Positions 32,865 through 46,700 of a DNA stretch of 64,000 nt are shown here, piece by piece. The notes beneath the pieces were generated by a model. It saw nothing but the letters and a program-made list of their open reading frames with translations. It was not told the origin of the DNA and searched no databases. The position numbers were made by a program, and so were the translations under genes. Location of the stretch: positions 8,494,761 through 8,558,760 of the forward strand of contig SMSO01000031.1 of NCBI GenBank assembly GCA_004764695.1. The letters are read 5' to 3'. Each line of letters begins with the position of its first letter. Position 1 is the stretch's first letter. This DNA comes from Schizochytrium sp. TIO01. Its lineage: Eukaryota; Sar; Bigyra; Thraustochytrida; Thraustochytriidae.

Positions 32865-35800
32865 GCTACTACTGTCTCTAAAATTTGTGTGCGTCGTTGC
32901 CAATCGTTTTGCTGTTGATACATTAAAGTACTGTTTCACTACCGTTTTTCGTTGTTGTATATTTTTACTACATTATTCAGAACTGCAAACACATTTCTTA
33001 TGAATTATTAAATGAATGCTTAATTTACCTATATTATCCTCCCAAGAACCCTCAACAAACGTTTAAAAGAAGTCTTTCCATGCCGTCATCCATCCTTCTC
33101 ATCATTTAAATTAAAAATGCCCTCTATTTAGCCATTGCCAGTTTGGGTTTATTTGTGTCAATCTTGCGTTCATCATGACTGGAGCCATGATATTCTTTTT
33201 TTGAACTAAGGATACAGATAGTGGTGAGTGCTGTTGCTACTTTACAAAAAACAACAACTATATAAATATAGCGAAGCAGAAGACCTTGACAATCCTCTAA
33301 AACAACAAGACTATTATCATAGCCTTGTAAAGGTGAGTGCACAACATGCTAAATATATCAAGATCTGACGTGTGTTGCATATATACTAGTAACAAGGGGA
33401 ACGAGGTTAAGCTTATAATATAGCGGTCTGCTGACCCTTGATATGAATCTCTCTTTTATTTTAGGAAATTAAAAAACAAAAAACAAAAAAACCACAGTAC
33501 TAAGTTCTCATGGAGATCTTCAACAATTGGTTTTGGCTCCAACTATTTGCATCTTATGAGGCTTGTATACTTAGTCAACTTCATAATAAATACCCCCCAC
33601 TTTTGCATTCTAAAGCATCCTAATGCAATACTCCTTCAGCATGCAGGAGAAGCTAACCTTCAAACCGCCATAGGTTTTATTATTCGCCCTGTGAAAGCTT
33701 GCAGAGGGACGATATGAAATCTGCCACCTGCACAGTCTTTCACTTGTTGCCAAATTGCTATAGAAAACAACATTAGGAATAAAAGAAACCATGATAGTTA
33801 ATAGTAGTTTCGAATATGGCACTACTTCAGTAAATGCTATTCCTTGTAATGTCTGTTACTGTAATACACAGACCAAAGTAGTTTCCATTAGCTTAATATT
33901 TGTACGTGGGTAGATAATTTGCAACTCAGGTCCTATACATGTAGCACTGAAAATATGGCAATCAGCATCATCCTACCAGAGATTTGCAGCGCTTTTTGCT
34001 GAGTATACAAATGTTTTCAAAGAAAAGCTCGGAGCAAAGTACTACACTGATTATTTAATTGTCAAAGCTGCAGTACTATTGAGCCAATTGACTTCAAACT
34101 ATGAAAATGGACCCTTTAAAACATTCCATTTTCGTGTCTGCTGTCAACCCTTGATTTCAATCTATTTCTTAGAAGTCCCTTCCTAGCCAAGCCATGTATA
34201 GGTTTACTTAAATACACGCGCCTGAAAGTAGTGCTGAAAATAAATATATTGAAGCCTCTTCTTTAACGACAATGGCATTATTAATGGAATCTTTGCCAAT
34301 CAACGCAGGTGAAGTCTTCACAGCTACAAAGAACGCGCAAGTCGCCATATGGCGTTTGTTTGAAATGAGCAACAGTATGGGCGATTTGATTTCAGAAACT
34401 AATTGCTAGACAACTTCAAATAATAAACTACAAAGGTTTGTCTAAATATTTGATCGTGTCTGTTCATTTTGCTTGAGTTTTTGAGTCAAGAAGTACAAGT
34501 AGTCTCAGATTTCTCACACCTAGGCAACAATACAATAGCTTGCGCAGCCAAACGTACGGATTTAAACTTTTATAGAGTTTTGAACCCTCCAGTTTGTGAT
34601 ATATAGTCTCACGACTGGTTTGATACACATCCGCAAAAAGTGATCTGGTCCATTCCCTAGCTCAATCCTCCTCTCTCCTGGTCAAAACCCTGCACACACG
34701 GTATTCAAAAGATAAATGCTGCTTAAGCATTCATTTCCGCACCTCATTGCATCTTTCAAGACATTTCCTAGGTAGATAAAACTGAGTATCCAAAATCCTA
34801 CACTGACCTAACCTTGAGGGTCAAAAGTTGAATTGTTGTTACTACTCATGGACTTCTTATCATAAATGCACGAAGCTACAAGACAAAGCAATCGTGTCAA
34901 AGTTCTTGCTTCAAAGCATCCAACCACGCAGCAACGTTTTGCACACATATACTGCCACAAGCCTCGTCGATGCACCTGAAGACATTATTTTAGCCTGCTC
35001 TGATTATTCGTCATTAGTAGTAGGGGTTTGACATCCTTCTGTTCCGAGCAGATGCCTTTGGCAAAGAAGCATAACCTCCTTGTCCAATGATGCTAGATTG
35101 CAGATCATGACGATGATACGTGTTTGGATTGCAACACAGATAGCGTGACCTCGACCCTCATCTTCTGATCTTTTCTTTGGCCGAATAGAATGAATCCCTA
35201 GGAAGCTTTACACTTTTCTACACCTGAGAGTATGCCCAAATGGTGCACGATCTTGCGCCTTGCCAAAGAAAACGGCTTTGCGACGAGCAATCCATTTGTT
35301 TTGAGATAGAGCTTCACGAACGTGAGGGTGAGGCTTGCAGATTTGCTGGAAATACGTAGTAGACGTGGCAAGTTGGTCGGACGCAAACGGCCTACTCGGG
35401 GATGCCACTCGGGGATGCCGCTCGGGAATCATATAAAAAAACAGAATTAAAACTCAATTTGAAACCGATGGTTTGTCACGGCTGTGGCTTAATTGCCCAC
35501 AAAACTTTGGTATGGCAGAAAGAGGTAGGCAGGTACCTACTTGCCGACGCCTAATACCACCATTGGATCTTGACACTCGCCAACCGCGCTCTCTGTTGCG
35601 TCAATCCGTCACTTCATTTAGATTCAAGGAATTGTTCGTCAATCTTATACTACATCAGCGTGACGCATAGCTTTGAACCTCTACGCACCGGGTCAGCTAG
35701 TAAGTCGTATGCCTTGACTACTACTTAGGGAGAGGTGTTCCTCGCGTTGGTGGACTTAAGTCAACATAAATTGAAACTCAGAATTATCAATTGATCCAAT

Positions 35801-36596
35801 GAAATGATGGCTACTAGTAGCTGCTATTATTTGGTACGACTATGGTGTGGTATATGCAGACAGATAGTTAGGAGAGTTTGAAAGGTGCATGTTCTTTTTA
35901 AAAATGTTTTCAGATAAGGGAATCCGGACTACATGTAACACTTAAGGTTGTAAATGTAAAGCAATTTGCGCTGAGGGTCTTTCTGATGCTTCGAAATCTG
36001 ATTTCATTATAGCATATCCTCACCATTCTACTTCTAGTTACTGTTTGTTTTATAAAAGTTGGCATTATTGTTAATCACACCAAAAAAAAAGTAGTTTTAA
36101 TTACACAAATATATAAATTTATATTTTAAATATATATATTTAAAAAAAAAAAAAAACTATTTTTAAAATTAAAATAAGATAATGTTGGTTTAAAAAAAAA
36201 AAACAAAAAAAAAAACGCCGCAATAACGTGACGGCCGCAAGCTTATTTGTTTTTAAAAACAGCAAGCCCCGTTTCTTGTTCTATGCCTTCTATACAAAAG
36301 GCTTTTACCTCACTAAATGCCCATGCCGACTTACTTCTCAGTTGCTGGTATGATTTTGAAGAACGGCTTTTAGAATATAGGTCAATGGATTCTACGTTAT
36401 TTTTGTTCTGGCCTGGTTCTGAACTGAGAACATTGAAGTAGATGAATGCATCTCGTTGGTTCATTTCAACCACCGGGTCAAAGGCCTTGACTTTGGATAA
36501 AGTTAAAAGCCTGTAGATTTGGCATTTACTGGCGGCTCAAAATATACAAATTCAAGGAATCTTGGAAGACTCTCTCAAAGTAGTTAGCTATCCAGC
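32865..36596. other. Gene-poor AT-rich spacer
   Basis: No supported gene. Contains A/T homopolymer runs (36087-36215) and a 13-bp repeat at 35394-35430. A 74-codon ATG-started minus-strand frame (35432-35208, containing HVREALSQNKWIARRKAVFF) has coding-like composition but no recognised family. Confidence 0.45.
35394..35430. repeat. 13-bp tandem repeat, 2.5 copies
   Basis: ACTCGGGGATGCC is present twice in direct succession and then partly again as GCTCGGGAATC. Small local duplication. Confidence 0.85.
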
Positions 36597-36696
36597 AATA
36601 CGATTGCATTAACAAAACAAATCAAGAATGCCGTTCGTAGGCTAAATACGATTGCATTAACAAAACAAATCAAGAATGCCGTTCGTAGGCTAAATA
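36597..36696. repeat. Perfect 48-bp tandem duplication
   Basis: The unit starting CGATTGCATTAACAAAACAA at 36601 is repeated without a mismatch at 36649, and the four bases before each copy also agree. The lack of divergence suggests a recent event or an assembly artefact. Confidence 0.93.
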
Positions 36697-37788
36697 AATG
36701 AGCAAAATTGCGTGTTTCTGAGAAAACTCATCATCAGTATGTGGCCTTCACAGCGACGTTGGGCTTTCGATGAATTTTGCTCTATTTTTGTCATACATTT
36801 CTAGTCATCAAACCTAAGACTAAGTATGCTAGAATATAGGGTATCGCAACAGAAGAGGGCTGGAAAGACAAGTGTTAATGTAGGTCAATCTCAAGCCAAA
36901 CAAACAAATAAAAACAAAAACGAGACTGATGATAAACATAGATTATATAGGCCTACTTTTTCTTTATTACTAGCTAGAGTATAATCCAAAGAAAGACTAC
37001 CTTCTTAAAAGTCAATAAGCGAGGGACTCGATTGGGTGCGAGCTCCAGCCATTCTTTTAGTTTCGGCCAGATATAAACTTTTAGTTTGATCGACGGTGTT
37101 TCATTTCCCCTCTCAAAAGTAAAATTTCCAATTTAATTAAACTGTTACGAAGTTGGCCGACAAAGACTGTGCAAGCCAGGGAGATCATAATCATGCTTCA
37201 ACCACTCTTTTATACTTTGATTCGACGTAGAGTTTGAAGCCGTCTTGATGAGGCGAATTTTCCAGCCGTTCAAGTTTGCTAACATGCCCATTTCTTAATA
37301 TTACCTTCCAACTGTACGTTTTACAAGTTTAGCAATACTAACAATCAGTGATCTTTGTTCGCCTCGCCGTCCAAAGCATCTTTTTATATCTGCATTTATT
37401 CACTACTACATCCCCGCCCGTTCGCTTTCCTTGCGGGGTCAACGCAGCTTTCTCTTCAATCTCAACCTAAAGAGCAACAGGCAGTTCAAGCTGACAGAGG
37501 GCATAGTTTCTCCCCGCCAGCCTCGGGCTATGTGGTCAATACTTGCGATTTGTTGGAGCACATTCTGCAAGCTAGCTGCAAATATACTATCTATAGGCCT
37601 AGAATCGCGAATGGTATTTCCGTTGAAAACTTGTAGGATACCGTGTTTTATTTCGCGATGCTTTGAGGACTACCAAGTACTACCAGGCATAGCAACCTCT
37701 ACATAAAGTTAATGAATGGTCCCAATCATTCGAACTTTGCCTCAGTCCCTCAAATGGCAAGCTAACTCCCACCAAGGACTTTTATTTC

Positions 37789-37832
37789 ATTGATCGATTA
37801 ATTGATTCATTGATTGATTGATTCATTTATTC
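37789..37832. repeat. (GATT)n-like tract
   Basis: About ten TGAT/TTGA units with single-base variants. Confidence 0.8.
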
Positions 37833-39267
37833 ACCCCCTAAAGTATGCACGCACCATCCAGGCCTGTACTTTCTGGCTCATGATGGATCTTCGCACTCAA
37901 CGGTTACTCACTCACTCATGGCAATTTGCAGCCCTACTTCAAGTAACGAAATGGCGCGCGCTTCGACTGTGCCGATGGAGGCGTCTGAACCCCCCTATCG
38001 CCCTGCAAATGCCAGTTGTTGGCACTTGTGATTTGCCTTGAGATGAGCGCATGCGAACCCATGCCTACAAGTACTATACAACAGCACTCACCGTGAGGAA
38101 GCACCGGCTGCCTTTTCGTTGCTCTACCTAGAGCTTGAAGGGATTAGAGGATCTGCAAAAGTAGTAGAAAACCTTTGCAGGTCCCTCGAGGCTCGAGGCA
38201 CGGCTTCGTTTGCTTTATTTGCGTCCGTCTGCAGGTCTCGCAGTTTCAAGACGCAGGGATGAATGAATGAATAAATGAATGCCCAGCGAGCTCCTGAACA
38301 ACTTGAAAGACGAGTTGAGCAGTGCGAGGGATGCGCTTTCTTCGTCGGGCTCATAAGTCGGTACTTTAGCTGCTCAGACCGCGGTATACAATCGAGCAGC
38401 AAGCAGCTGAGGTTTGAGACTACAGTGATTGACTTCTTCGGAAATAAGAATAAACACATCCAACTCTCCATCTATCGAAGGTAGTAGGTACCACCTAGTT
38501 AATTAATCCCAATCGAAGCACCTTTTTAAATTAAACGAGCCACTCGTTTCAAGTTCTCTCGCCTCGGCAAAATAAAATAAAACGAAATCAATAAAATGAA
38601 AATACGTAGGTCTAGAAACTTTTATTTTTTCTCTCTGTAAGCTTGAAGAGTATGGAGTTGTAGTAGTAAAAACAGAGATCCAAAGAAATAAAAGGGAGGA
38701 CCAATCTGCATGTTCCCTTACCTCAGGTCAAGAAGTTCATATTTTCCTCAAAAACGCCAACCATGGCTGCGAACAATACGTTCGATCCAACAAACTAAGT
38801 CTAACACTTCCTATACTAGTACATAGGTTGGTTTCCCAGAAAATCGATCTTGTTAAAAGGTCCTTAAGGTTGCTTCTTACTTGACGAGCTCATCGCGTGT
38901 ACTTACATGCGTTGAAAGAGAGCCGAAGTCTACAGTCCTTGAACTTTGAGCGCCCAGAGCGAGCGCCTTTCGTCAACAATACTAAAAGAGCGGCTTCGAT
39001 CGACGGCGTGCTATCTCAGTGCGAAAACCTCTTCGTTTCAAAATGTGAAAATGCGAAAGCTGTCTCGTTCATCACTATACCTACTCGTTTTCTTTTCGTT
39101 TCGTTCGCAATAAGAATTTGACAGACCTGATAAACCAACAGTTGCTGGTTTGTGGGGCTTTGAAAAAATTACGATAATTTCACAACGCAGGGGTCGCTAA
39201 CTCGCGTACCATTTCTCTACCGCCTGCCTAAGCTGCAGAAGACGGCAGTTAAACCAAAACCTGTTTT

Positions 39268-39269
<2 letters not shown>

Positions 39270-39297
<28 letters not shown>
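39270..39297. repeat. Poly(T) tract
   Basis: 27-28 consecutive T. It could be the reversed poly(A) tail of a minus-strand retrocopy, but the sequence to its right shows no recognised gene. Confidence 0.9.
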
Positions 39298-39301
<4 letters not shown>

Positions 39302-41050
39302 AATTAGTGGTCTTTAATTAAAGATGAGAAATAAAATAAAAGGAGAGAGCGGCAACAATCACCACAATGCGGGAGGAATCAAAAAGACGCTGCGAGGACC
39401 AAATCCGTGCTGGGAATACACAGAAACATAGCTCCAGGATAATCCAGGTGGCTTATTCCGGCTGGACGAGCTAAACATCAGCCTCGAAGCCTCGTTCTTG
39501 CCGCACTCGAGTGCAGAGACTGCGCAGGTAACAACGGTCCAGTCTTCACTTCGTGAATGAACTCAGTCTGAGACCCGCTTCGTTACAGTCACAGTACATT
39601 TAGAAAAGAGTGAGCAGTGTTCATGTCAGCCGGTTTCGTTTCCTCTTTATATAATCTTTATATAAGCAGAATATGAATTGAGCGCGAGTTCTTGAGAGAC
39701 TTTCTCTTCGATCGATCGCGGTACTCCGCCTCAATGGGGACTTCAGGCGCAAGAACTCGGGAGGCGTTGATGATTGAGCGCGGAAACGCTCTGAGGTGCA
39801 CAGGTGTCCGGCGCAGACGGGAACTGCCCAGGCTTGAGCAAAGACATCAGGATGGAGGTATCCAAATAACTCCCTTAAGGCCGGGTGTGGTACGCAGCAT
39901 CGTTATTGCGGCAGCGTTGCAAAGTTATTGATTTGTTTGTTTGTTTCTTGGTTGGTTGGTCGGTTTCGTTCAAGAACTACTCATAGGGCAGCGTATTCCT
40001 GTGCGTTTTATTCTTTGGGCGCGACAATGGTCTCGTAAAGAAAACGCGCTGCGACCAATCTGATCAGCGCGATGGGCTGTATTAATAAGCTTGCTTTACC
40101 AACAATTCGTGGATGGATTGAGGGACGGTAGCTGATACAAGCGGGGAAGAAGCGCCGCGATAAAATCGAGAGGCCTTTGCTCTTTACTTTCGACAGCAGC
40201 GGTGGCATAACTGCGATGAGGCGTCGCAACGACGTCCTTCAGTAGAGAGGAAACGGTACTTAGTGCCTCCACACAGTCGCTCGTCTGCTAAGCGATGTCC
40301 ACGTTTCAAAATATTCAACGACGCTTTCTTCTTTCATTCATTATAAAATATTCCTTTCTTTTCGCCCCCCTGCTGAAGGTAACTTTTTAAAATTATTTTT
40401 CAAAACGCTACCCCTATTAAAAGCAGAAGAAGAAGGTTTTTTTAAAATTATTTTTTAACCCCATGAATAGGAAACCTGAAAATAATAAAGGAAAAAAAAG
40501 GGGAAAAGAAGGAAAAAGGATTTGATAAGCGATGTGTTTGCGACGCTTCTTCTCTCTGACTTAGGCATGTCTTAGATAGACGAATCGACCTCAATGTCGA
40601 AGTGTCGGTTGTTCAACTTAGCACACAATACAGGCTACCCACGCGGTATACCAGTATACGATAATCTCGTCCCTGGAATATGGGAAACTCAGATAATCTA
40701 CAATCAAGAAGTGGAGTGTCCGCGTCTTATTATCGTCTCAGTCACATTGTAGTCCAGACTTCGTAAAGTGGTCCAGGCCAGCTCATTAGAAGTTTCAAAG
40801 TGAAGGCACTTCAAAATCCAGTTTAGTCAAACGTAGTAGCTACTCTAAACTAAAAGCACCATAAAGCACTTGTGTGCTACTATAACAGATACATTAGCAT
40901 GCATTCAGATTCTGAACTGATGCAGAACAAGTCAATCTAGTCCAGCAAACCCAAAACTCTTCGACGGCTCATAGACTGACCTTTGCCATTTGCGAGCTGT
41001 CGTCGAGCTTGTATTGTTGGAGTAAAGACCCGAAGGACACACCAGCGAAG

Positions 41051-41257
41051 ATGCCTGCGAGCTTACCGTCTGACATGCAAGCGCAAGCCCTCGGCGCGGC
41101 TGTGCGGAAGGCTTTGGCAAAGCTCCCGCCGCCGCCAGGACTGGAGAGCGAGGCAAGTGCTCCAGCACCACGTCAAAGCGGAGCTTATGCATACCGTGCT
41201 CGTCTCTATACTGTCCAAGAGCTACCTTTGGCAACTCATGTGAACTCGTCGAAATGA
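41051..41257 (+). CDS. Small hypothetical ORF (68 codons)
   Basis: ATG-led frame of 68 residues with coding-like composition (QAQALGAAVRKALAKLPPPP, followed by a polar tail). No domain is recognised. It may be a first exon or a chance frame; an overlapping minus-strand frame is also open. Confidence 0.2.
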   Translation: MPASLPSDMQAQALGAAVRKALAKLPPPPGLESEASAPAPRQSGAYAYRARLYTVQELPLATHVNSSK

Positions 41258-43542
41258 CGAATCAACATTCCCTGCAAAGCGAGATGAACCGGAGCAAGTT
41301 GACGGGCTATGTAACCTTAAATGTGCATTTCGAGCATCAAAATTGCTGGTGCCAGATGCCCATGTATACCATAATTTCTCCTCTGAGAAACAACTCGAAG
41401 AGCAATGCGACTTGAAGAAACTAGGATCAAAGGCGACAATGGGAGAAGGACTTCGTATTCGTGCGTTTCTGCTCTTTTGTAATGTAAATTTCGTTGTAAT
41501 TCGTGGCTATCGTTATCTACTTCAAAAAGTAGCGACCCAGTTATATACTGATACTAGTAGAATTTCTATTTTTTTTAAATTAAAATTTTAAAAAGAAACA
41601 AATTTTGAATGCTCGTATGAATACTGAAACCTTAGAGGGTTCTTTTTTCTTTTCCTTTATTAAAAAAACAACAAAAAACAACAAAAGACTATTGTCCCTT
41701 CCTTCGTAGAGTATTTAAGACTTCACAAGAGGACAATGCAACGATTCGCGGCTCGTTCCCTTTCACTATAAATATATTTAATACATCTCTTATATTTTAG
41801 GGGCCCTCGAATTTTAGGTATCACTTACATTTTAGGTATCCCTTGCGAAATAGGTTGACTCGTAACTGCAATGTCTCCCAGAGGAAGTCAATTCACATCT
41901 TGAGGATGCTCATTCCCCTACTGCTTGCTTGTATATTCCCTGACACACGACTTGCAAATAGAGATGCGCTTGAACACCCTTCCAAACCGCAACAGCAACC
42001 AGCAACTGCTTCTTCAATTAGAGACCACTATCATTAGGGTTAAGGTCTCGTCTCGCAGGCCCTGAGTTCTTATCATCCTCTGTAAGAGCTGCGTTCTTGA
42101 AGAAGCTCGTCCCGCTCTCTACACCGAAAGCAACAGCCATCCCGCTTCGGCCATTTACGTTGGCTGCTCAGGTCTTCGTCCTCGGCTATCCCGAGGAAGG
42201 CTGTAGAGGCGATGTCTGGCGGAGCAGCAGCCTAAATTTCAACAAGAGAGAAAACAATATGGGAGAATGGCTGACAGAAGTAAAGAGAATAATCGTACTC
42301 ACAGGTCCTTACCTGCCCCTTGTGATGTTTGTACGAGTACTTGCGCACCTACCTACTCACATACTCATGACTTACTCATAAGATTCCGGACTTTTCACAT
42401 GTCTGCGGCCGGCTAGCTAAGGCTTTTTTGGGCTTGACAGTTGCCATGACTCGTTTCATGATCTTCTGTAATCAGGCGAAGAGCAAATCCGAATGGGCGT
42501 AAGTGAGGCGACGTATGATGTTGGTTCTTATGCGAGTCAGCTTTGTTTTATATTGCCAAGTAAGTGGTTTCCTGAGAACCTCAAAGGTAATTGCCTCTTA
42601 GAAATGATAATGTCTGTGCTCTGTTGGTCAAAGTGGGTACTTGAATTACGCGTGCTCTTTGCTAGTATTTGATAGTAGGTGCTAGTGCTTCCTGATAGAG
42701 AGACACTCCCTCAAAGAAACGGCTGAAGGAATAGGATCGTTTGTGGGGGTTTCTCAGTTGCTTGTGAGTGATGCCAGATACTGGGTTACCCGCATCTTTT
42801 AACTTTGTAAGCTTCTTTCTATATTGCTGAAAAAAATATAAAAATATATATATAATGCCGACTCATTTTTGTCGAATAAATGTGACGCCATTTGCATGGA
42901 ATGATATCATGCCGCCTTAACATTGGCGCTCCTGTAGACAGGTAGCCCGACTCTTCCGTACGTTCTGTTATTTACACGAACCCGAGTTAGTCTCTACAGT
43001 ATACTCGCGATGACTCAACCAATTGAGAGACTGTATGGTGGTCTCGTAGTCCTTTTATTATTATTAAAAATAATAATTAAATAATTAAAACAAATGAATT
43101 TTAAATAAAAACAATGAAACTTAAAAGTAGGTGTCTAACAGATTGAGAGGGCCAAATACAGACGATTTGGAATTTATTTACCTACTGACCATGAGATGTG
43201 TAGCTTCACTTTCCATCAGGGTCAATATACATGAATTCCTCTGTTGTAGTTGCAGGATCACAAGGTTTAGGATGCCCAGACCTGCTTCCGTCCTTCCACC
43301 TACCCTATCTTTTCTTTCCAATTTTGTTGGTATATGAAAATGAGTCCAGGCTCTAAAAGTAAAAACCCGTTTATTATATATTATATATTTTATTTTATAA
43401 AGTGAGAACTTTTTTTTAAAAGAGCAACTCCCATATTCCCGAGTTTTTTTGTTTTTTTTTTTCAGGAATGATGAGAAAAGAAAAGCAATACAATAGTCGA
43501 AGCGACAGAAACTCCAAAATTATTCACGACTCAACGGAAATC
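41258..43542. other. Gene-poor spacer
   Basis: Nothing supportable. AT-rich with TA runs near 42837-42853 and T/A homopolymers near 43410-43462. The short word ATTTTAGGTATC occurs twice at about 41811-41842. Confidence 0.5.
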
Positions 43543-43797
43543 TTATCCCCGAGTGGTAAAATTAAATGAAGTAGAGCCGAAGAATACCGAGTCTCCGAGA
43601 ATTAAATCTCTTTCTGACTTTAGCGAATCCAATACAACTGCCTTAATTACCGATCTCCCCTCTTTTACGTTGACTTTGAAATAAGTTTGTACAAAATGAA
43701 ACCGATCTGTTAAGTCTACCAAGCATGGCAACATAAACGACATAGTCTTAATCCCACCAAATGCATATGAATATTGGTAAGATTTTAAAAAAGCATC
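43543..43797 (-). pseudogene. Possible retropepsin-like retroelement fragment
   Basis: A minus-strand frame open for about 84 codons reads SYAFGGIKTMSFM and then KVNVKEGRSVIKAVVLDSL and ERDLILGDSVFF. The hydrophobic VVLDSL plus DLILGDS pattern resembles the C-terminal half of LTR-retrotransposon aspartic proteases, where an ILG motif closes the fold. The catalytic D-S/T-G triplet is not seen upstream, and no reverse transcriptase follows on the minus strand, so at best this is a truncated relic. The similarity is by eye and weak. Confidence 0.25.
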
Positions 43798-46700
43798 TTA
43801 AAAAGTCACGATCCAAGTCACAACCACGATTGTATAAGTTGCCGTATAAAGCGTTTTCAATCGTATCGACCTAAGTAGGTCTTTACTGTCAGTAGTGTTT
43901 TTCAAATATTCGTCATCTCAGGGTCTGTATGCAAATCCAGCCTTCAAAGGCCCACCTCTTTCAATACCTACTTGCTTATCTCTTTGGATGGTACTTGCAA
44001 GTATGTTCCAACTAACATATTTACAGCAAGAGTCGCTTAGCTTGTTTTTCTGTTAGTATTGTAATAATCCAAGGATTTGCCTATGAAAACGTCGGCAGGA
44101 GTGAAAAAGTCAGAGAGTGTGCTTTTTATTTTCCCTCATGAAGCAATTTCCACTGCCCATAACTATCACGTAGTGAAGCAAACGCCTGGGGCTCTTTTCT
44201 TTCTAAGTATTGCAGCGTCACCGTGGTGTTATAGTATCTATGCCCGGTGTCGAGGATGAATTCTTGATATTTTAGTGAGTTTAAAACTTGCTCGTTGCAC
44301 AGCTTGCCATTTGTCCCAATGACTACACATAATTATAATTCCATATCAGGGGCTCCCAGACCATAATTCAGATTGTTCTACGCATTAAATCACTGGATTA
44401 TAGGTGTTGTCGAAGAGATTCTTGTTGCTCTTGTCAATTTTAATATGTTTTTGTTAATTTAACATATTATGCCTCTTGTTGCCAATACAAAGTTCAAGTA
44501 TACCTTTGACAGATACAGGATGATTTCAACGCTTAGAAGTGCATATTAAGACCCCTAGTGTAATTAATTCGTTATTAAATAGTAAGTAGCTTTCCCTTGA
44601 GGTTTCTTTAAATATTTGTCCGCTTTTCCAAAACCACGCGCAAGATATCATGGTAATGGAAAAGCTGCACTCGTCAATGAGCCAAAATCGTCAACTCTTT
44701 CTAGTAATAAAAAAAGCTAGGCTCTCTAGCTCTTTAAAGCAAATGCAACATGATCGTTATCAAAAACCTGCCTCGGTCAAATGTGCTCCTGGCTTCTAAA
44801 AAGGTAAGATAATCAGAATTTGCCCACTCTCGGGAGTTCTTGAATTTCTAAAATCCTAGTACTTCACCACGATACATGACTGGGGCAAAGGCCCCAGATT
44901 TGTACGACTAGCTGTTTTACCTTGTCCTTTCTTCCACTTGCTCACATTTTGCTATTCTTTTATTGGTTGCTACCACTTCCTTTCCTTGTTGTTCAATCGG
45001 CGGCCCGGTTATACTCATTTGATGACTTTGAATGGGGCGATATGCAGTAGCTAGTACTACTGAGTATACCTACCTATGGGTAGTGTGGTGAGGATTATCA
45101 CACCGAACCAGACATGAAAGACACCTTCGCCGACACATAGGTCGAACTCCATGAAGACCAGTCTTGAAGTATTTATTTATTGGCGTCCTGCATAACGATA
45201 CTAATAAATTCGATGGGTGGAAAGAACTTGAGCGGTTGTTCTGCAAGGCCCCGCAAATAACTTGCGCTTCAAGTACTAATCTGTTCGGAAACTGAGCTGG
45301 GCAGAGCCCAGGTGGTGTCGCAATACCGGTGGCGTGTCTGGAATACACGCCACGCGTTCGCGCCCTTTGGCAAGTGCACAAGTAAGATAGCGCGAGCGAG
45401 GGCAGCTGGACGGCACTCTCCGAGGACACGCCTTTATCTCGAGGTTGATGGGATTTTTGCTTCAAGCCTCGAAGCGCTTCAAGTTCTCTACCACTGTCTT
45501 AAGCTGCCGAATACACAGTTCTTCTGTGGTGCGAAGAGAATTCACTGCTTCGGTCACCAACCTATGTAGAATTGCAGAGCAGAGCAGAGCAGGGCAGTGC
45601 ATTAGTGCAGTGCAGTAGGATGTTTGTTGCCCAGGAGCATACGCGTGAAACTCCTGCCTCCTTCCATGCTTTCGCATGACACGATGGTGATTGAGGTTGG
45701 CGGGTCCGCAGCGCGGCTGTGGCGAATGTCTTTCCAGCATGAGCTCGCAACCGACCTTCGAACCCCCCGTGGTATAGACGTGCGAGTCAGCAGCCGGGAC
45801 GGTGTGCCTTTCATTCTTCAAAACCGCTTTCATCAATCTTGAAGAGGCCCAGCACTGGTTCTTATGCACGCTCATAGAAAGCAGAAGGACTCGCTCGCTG
45901 ACATTGAGGTGTAGTACCTAGCTAGTAATACTACCTTCGTTGATTGGGTTGATACCACCGCAGTTTGTCGGTTACTTTAGTTTCGCGATGGTCGACTTGG
46001 ATTGGAGTTTCTATAACATAGTTTCGTTCTGAATTATAAAATCATGGCACTGGGGCAGAGAGAGCCTTGAACCCTAAGAGCAATGTTGCTCTGGCATGGC
46101 ACTAAGCGTAGTTGTCGAGGCGGAGAGAATGCATGTTTGGTTCGCCTGCTTACTTCGCGATTGAATGAGCTCAATGCTCGCCTTGAATTGAATAGTACTT
46201 TCTAAAAGAGAAGATCTGAATCTCGAAGTTTACACGATGATGATTTCATCCAGGATTGCAGCAGACTCTTGAAGCATCTCCTCAGGTCGGATGGCTTTAT
46301 AGTTGGCAGCAGAAATGGAGAATACGAGCACCTTGCTTTTGTTCTCACCACGGTGGAAGATCAGCAATTTCTCCAGCCATCGCCTCAACTAATCATGTCC
46401 TCAGAATAAGTGGGTCACGCGCCAGTCCTTCAAGACAGTCAAAGTCTATTGTGCAGGCTCTTACAGCCTCAGACTGGCATGCCAGTGCGATAGCAATTTT
46501 ATTTTCACGCATTGCTTGAGATTGAAGAAGCCTGAAAGGGTAGGTAGGTAGGTAGTTCGAAAATTAGCTCTACCAACCCCACGGAACTTGAATTGAAAGA
46601 CCGTTGGAAATGGAACTTGAAGAGTTTAGTATAAATACTGACTACAGCATACTGGTCGAGGTAAGTTTTACTTCATTCTGCAGATGTATTTCAAAACGCT

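Larger units (their letters stand above)
36697..41050. other. Gene-poor spacer with simple repeats
   Basis: No supported gene. Simple tracts: (GATT)n at 37789-37832, (GAAT)n at 38259-38281, a 27-28 base T run at 39270-39297, and two copies of a CTTTTTAAAATTATTTTT-like word at about 40383 and 40438. Open frames near 37355-37706 and 38275-38484 have no recognised content. Confidence 0.45.

Noticed and set aside
39270..39297. Poly(T) tract considered as a reversed poly(A) tail of a retrocopy
   Set aside because: No gene-like sequence or target-site duplication was seen beside it, so it is kept only as a homopolymer.
45751..45780. GGTTCGAAG-like word on the minus strand, resembling a tRNA T-loop
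   Set aside because: The flanking five bases cannot pair to form a T-stem, and no acceptor or anticodon arms fit upstream. No other tRNA-like fold was found in the window.
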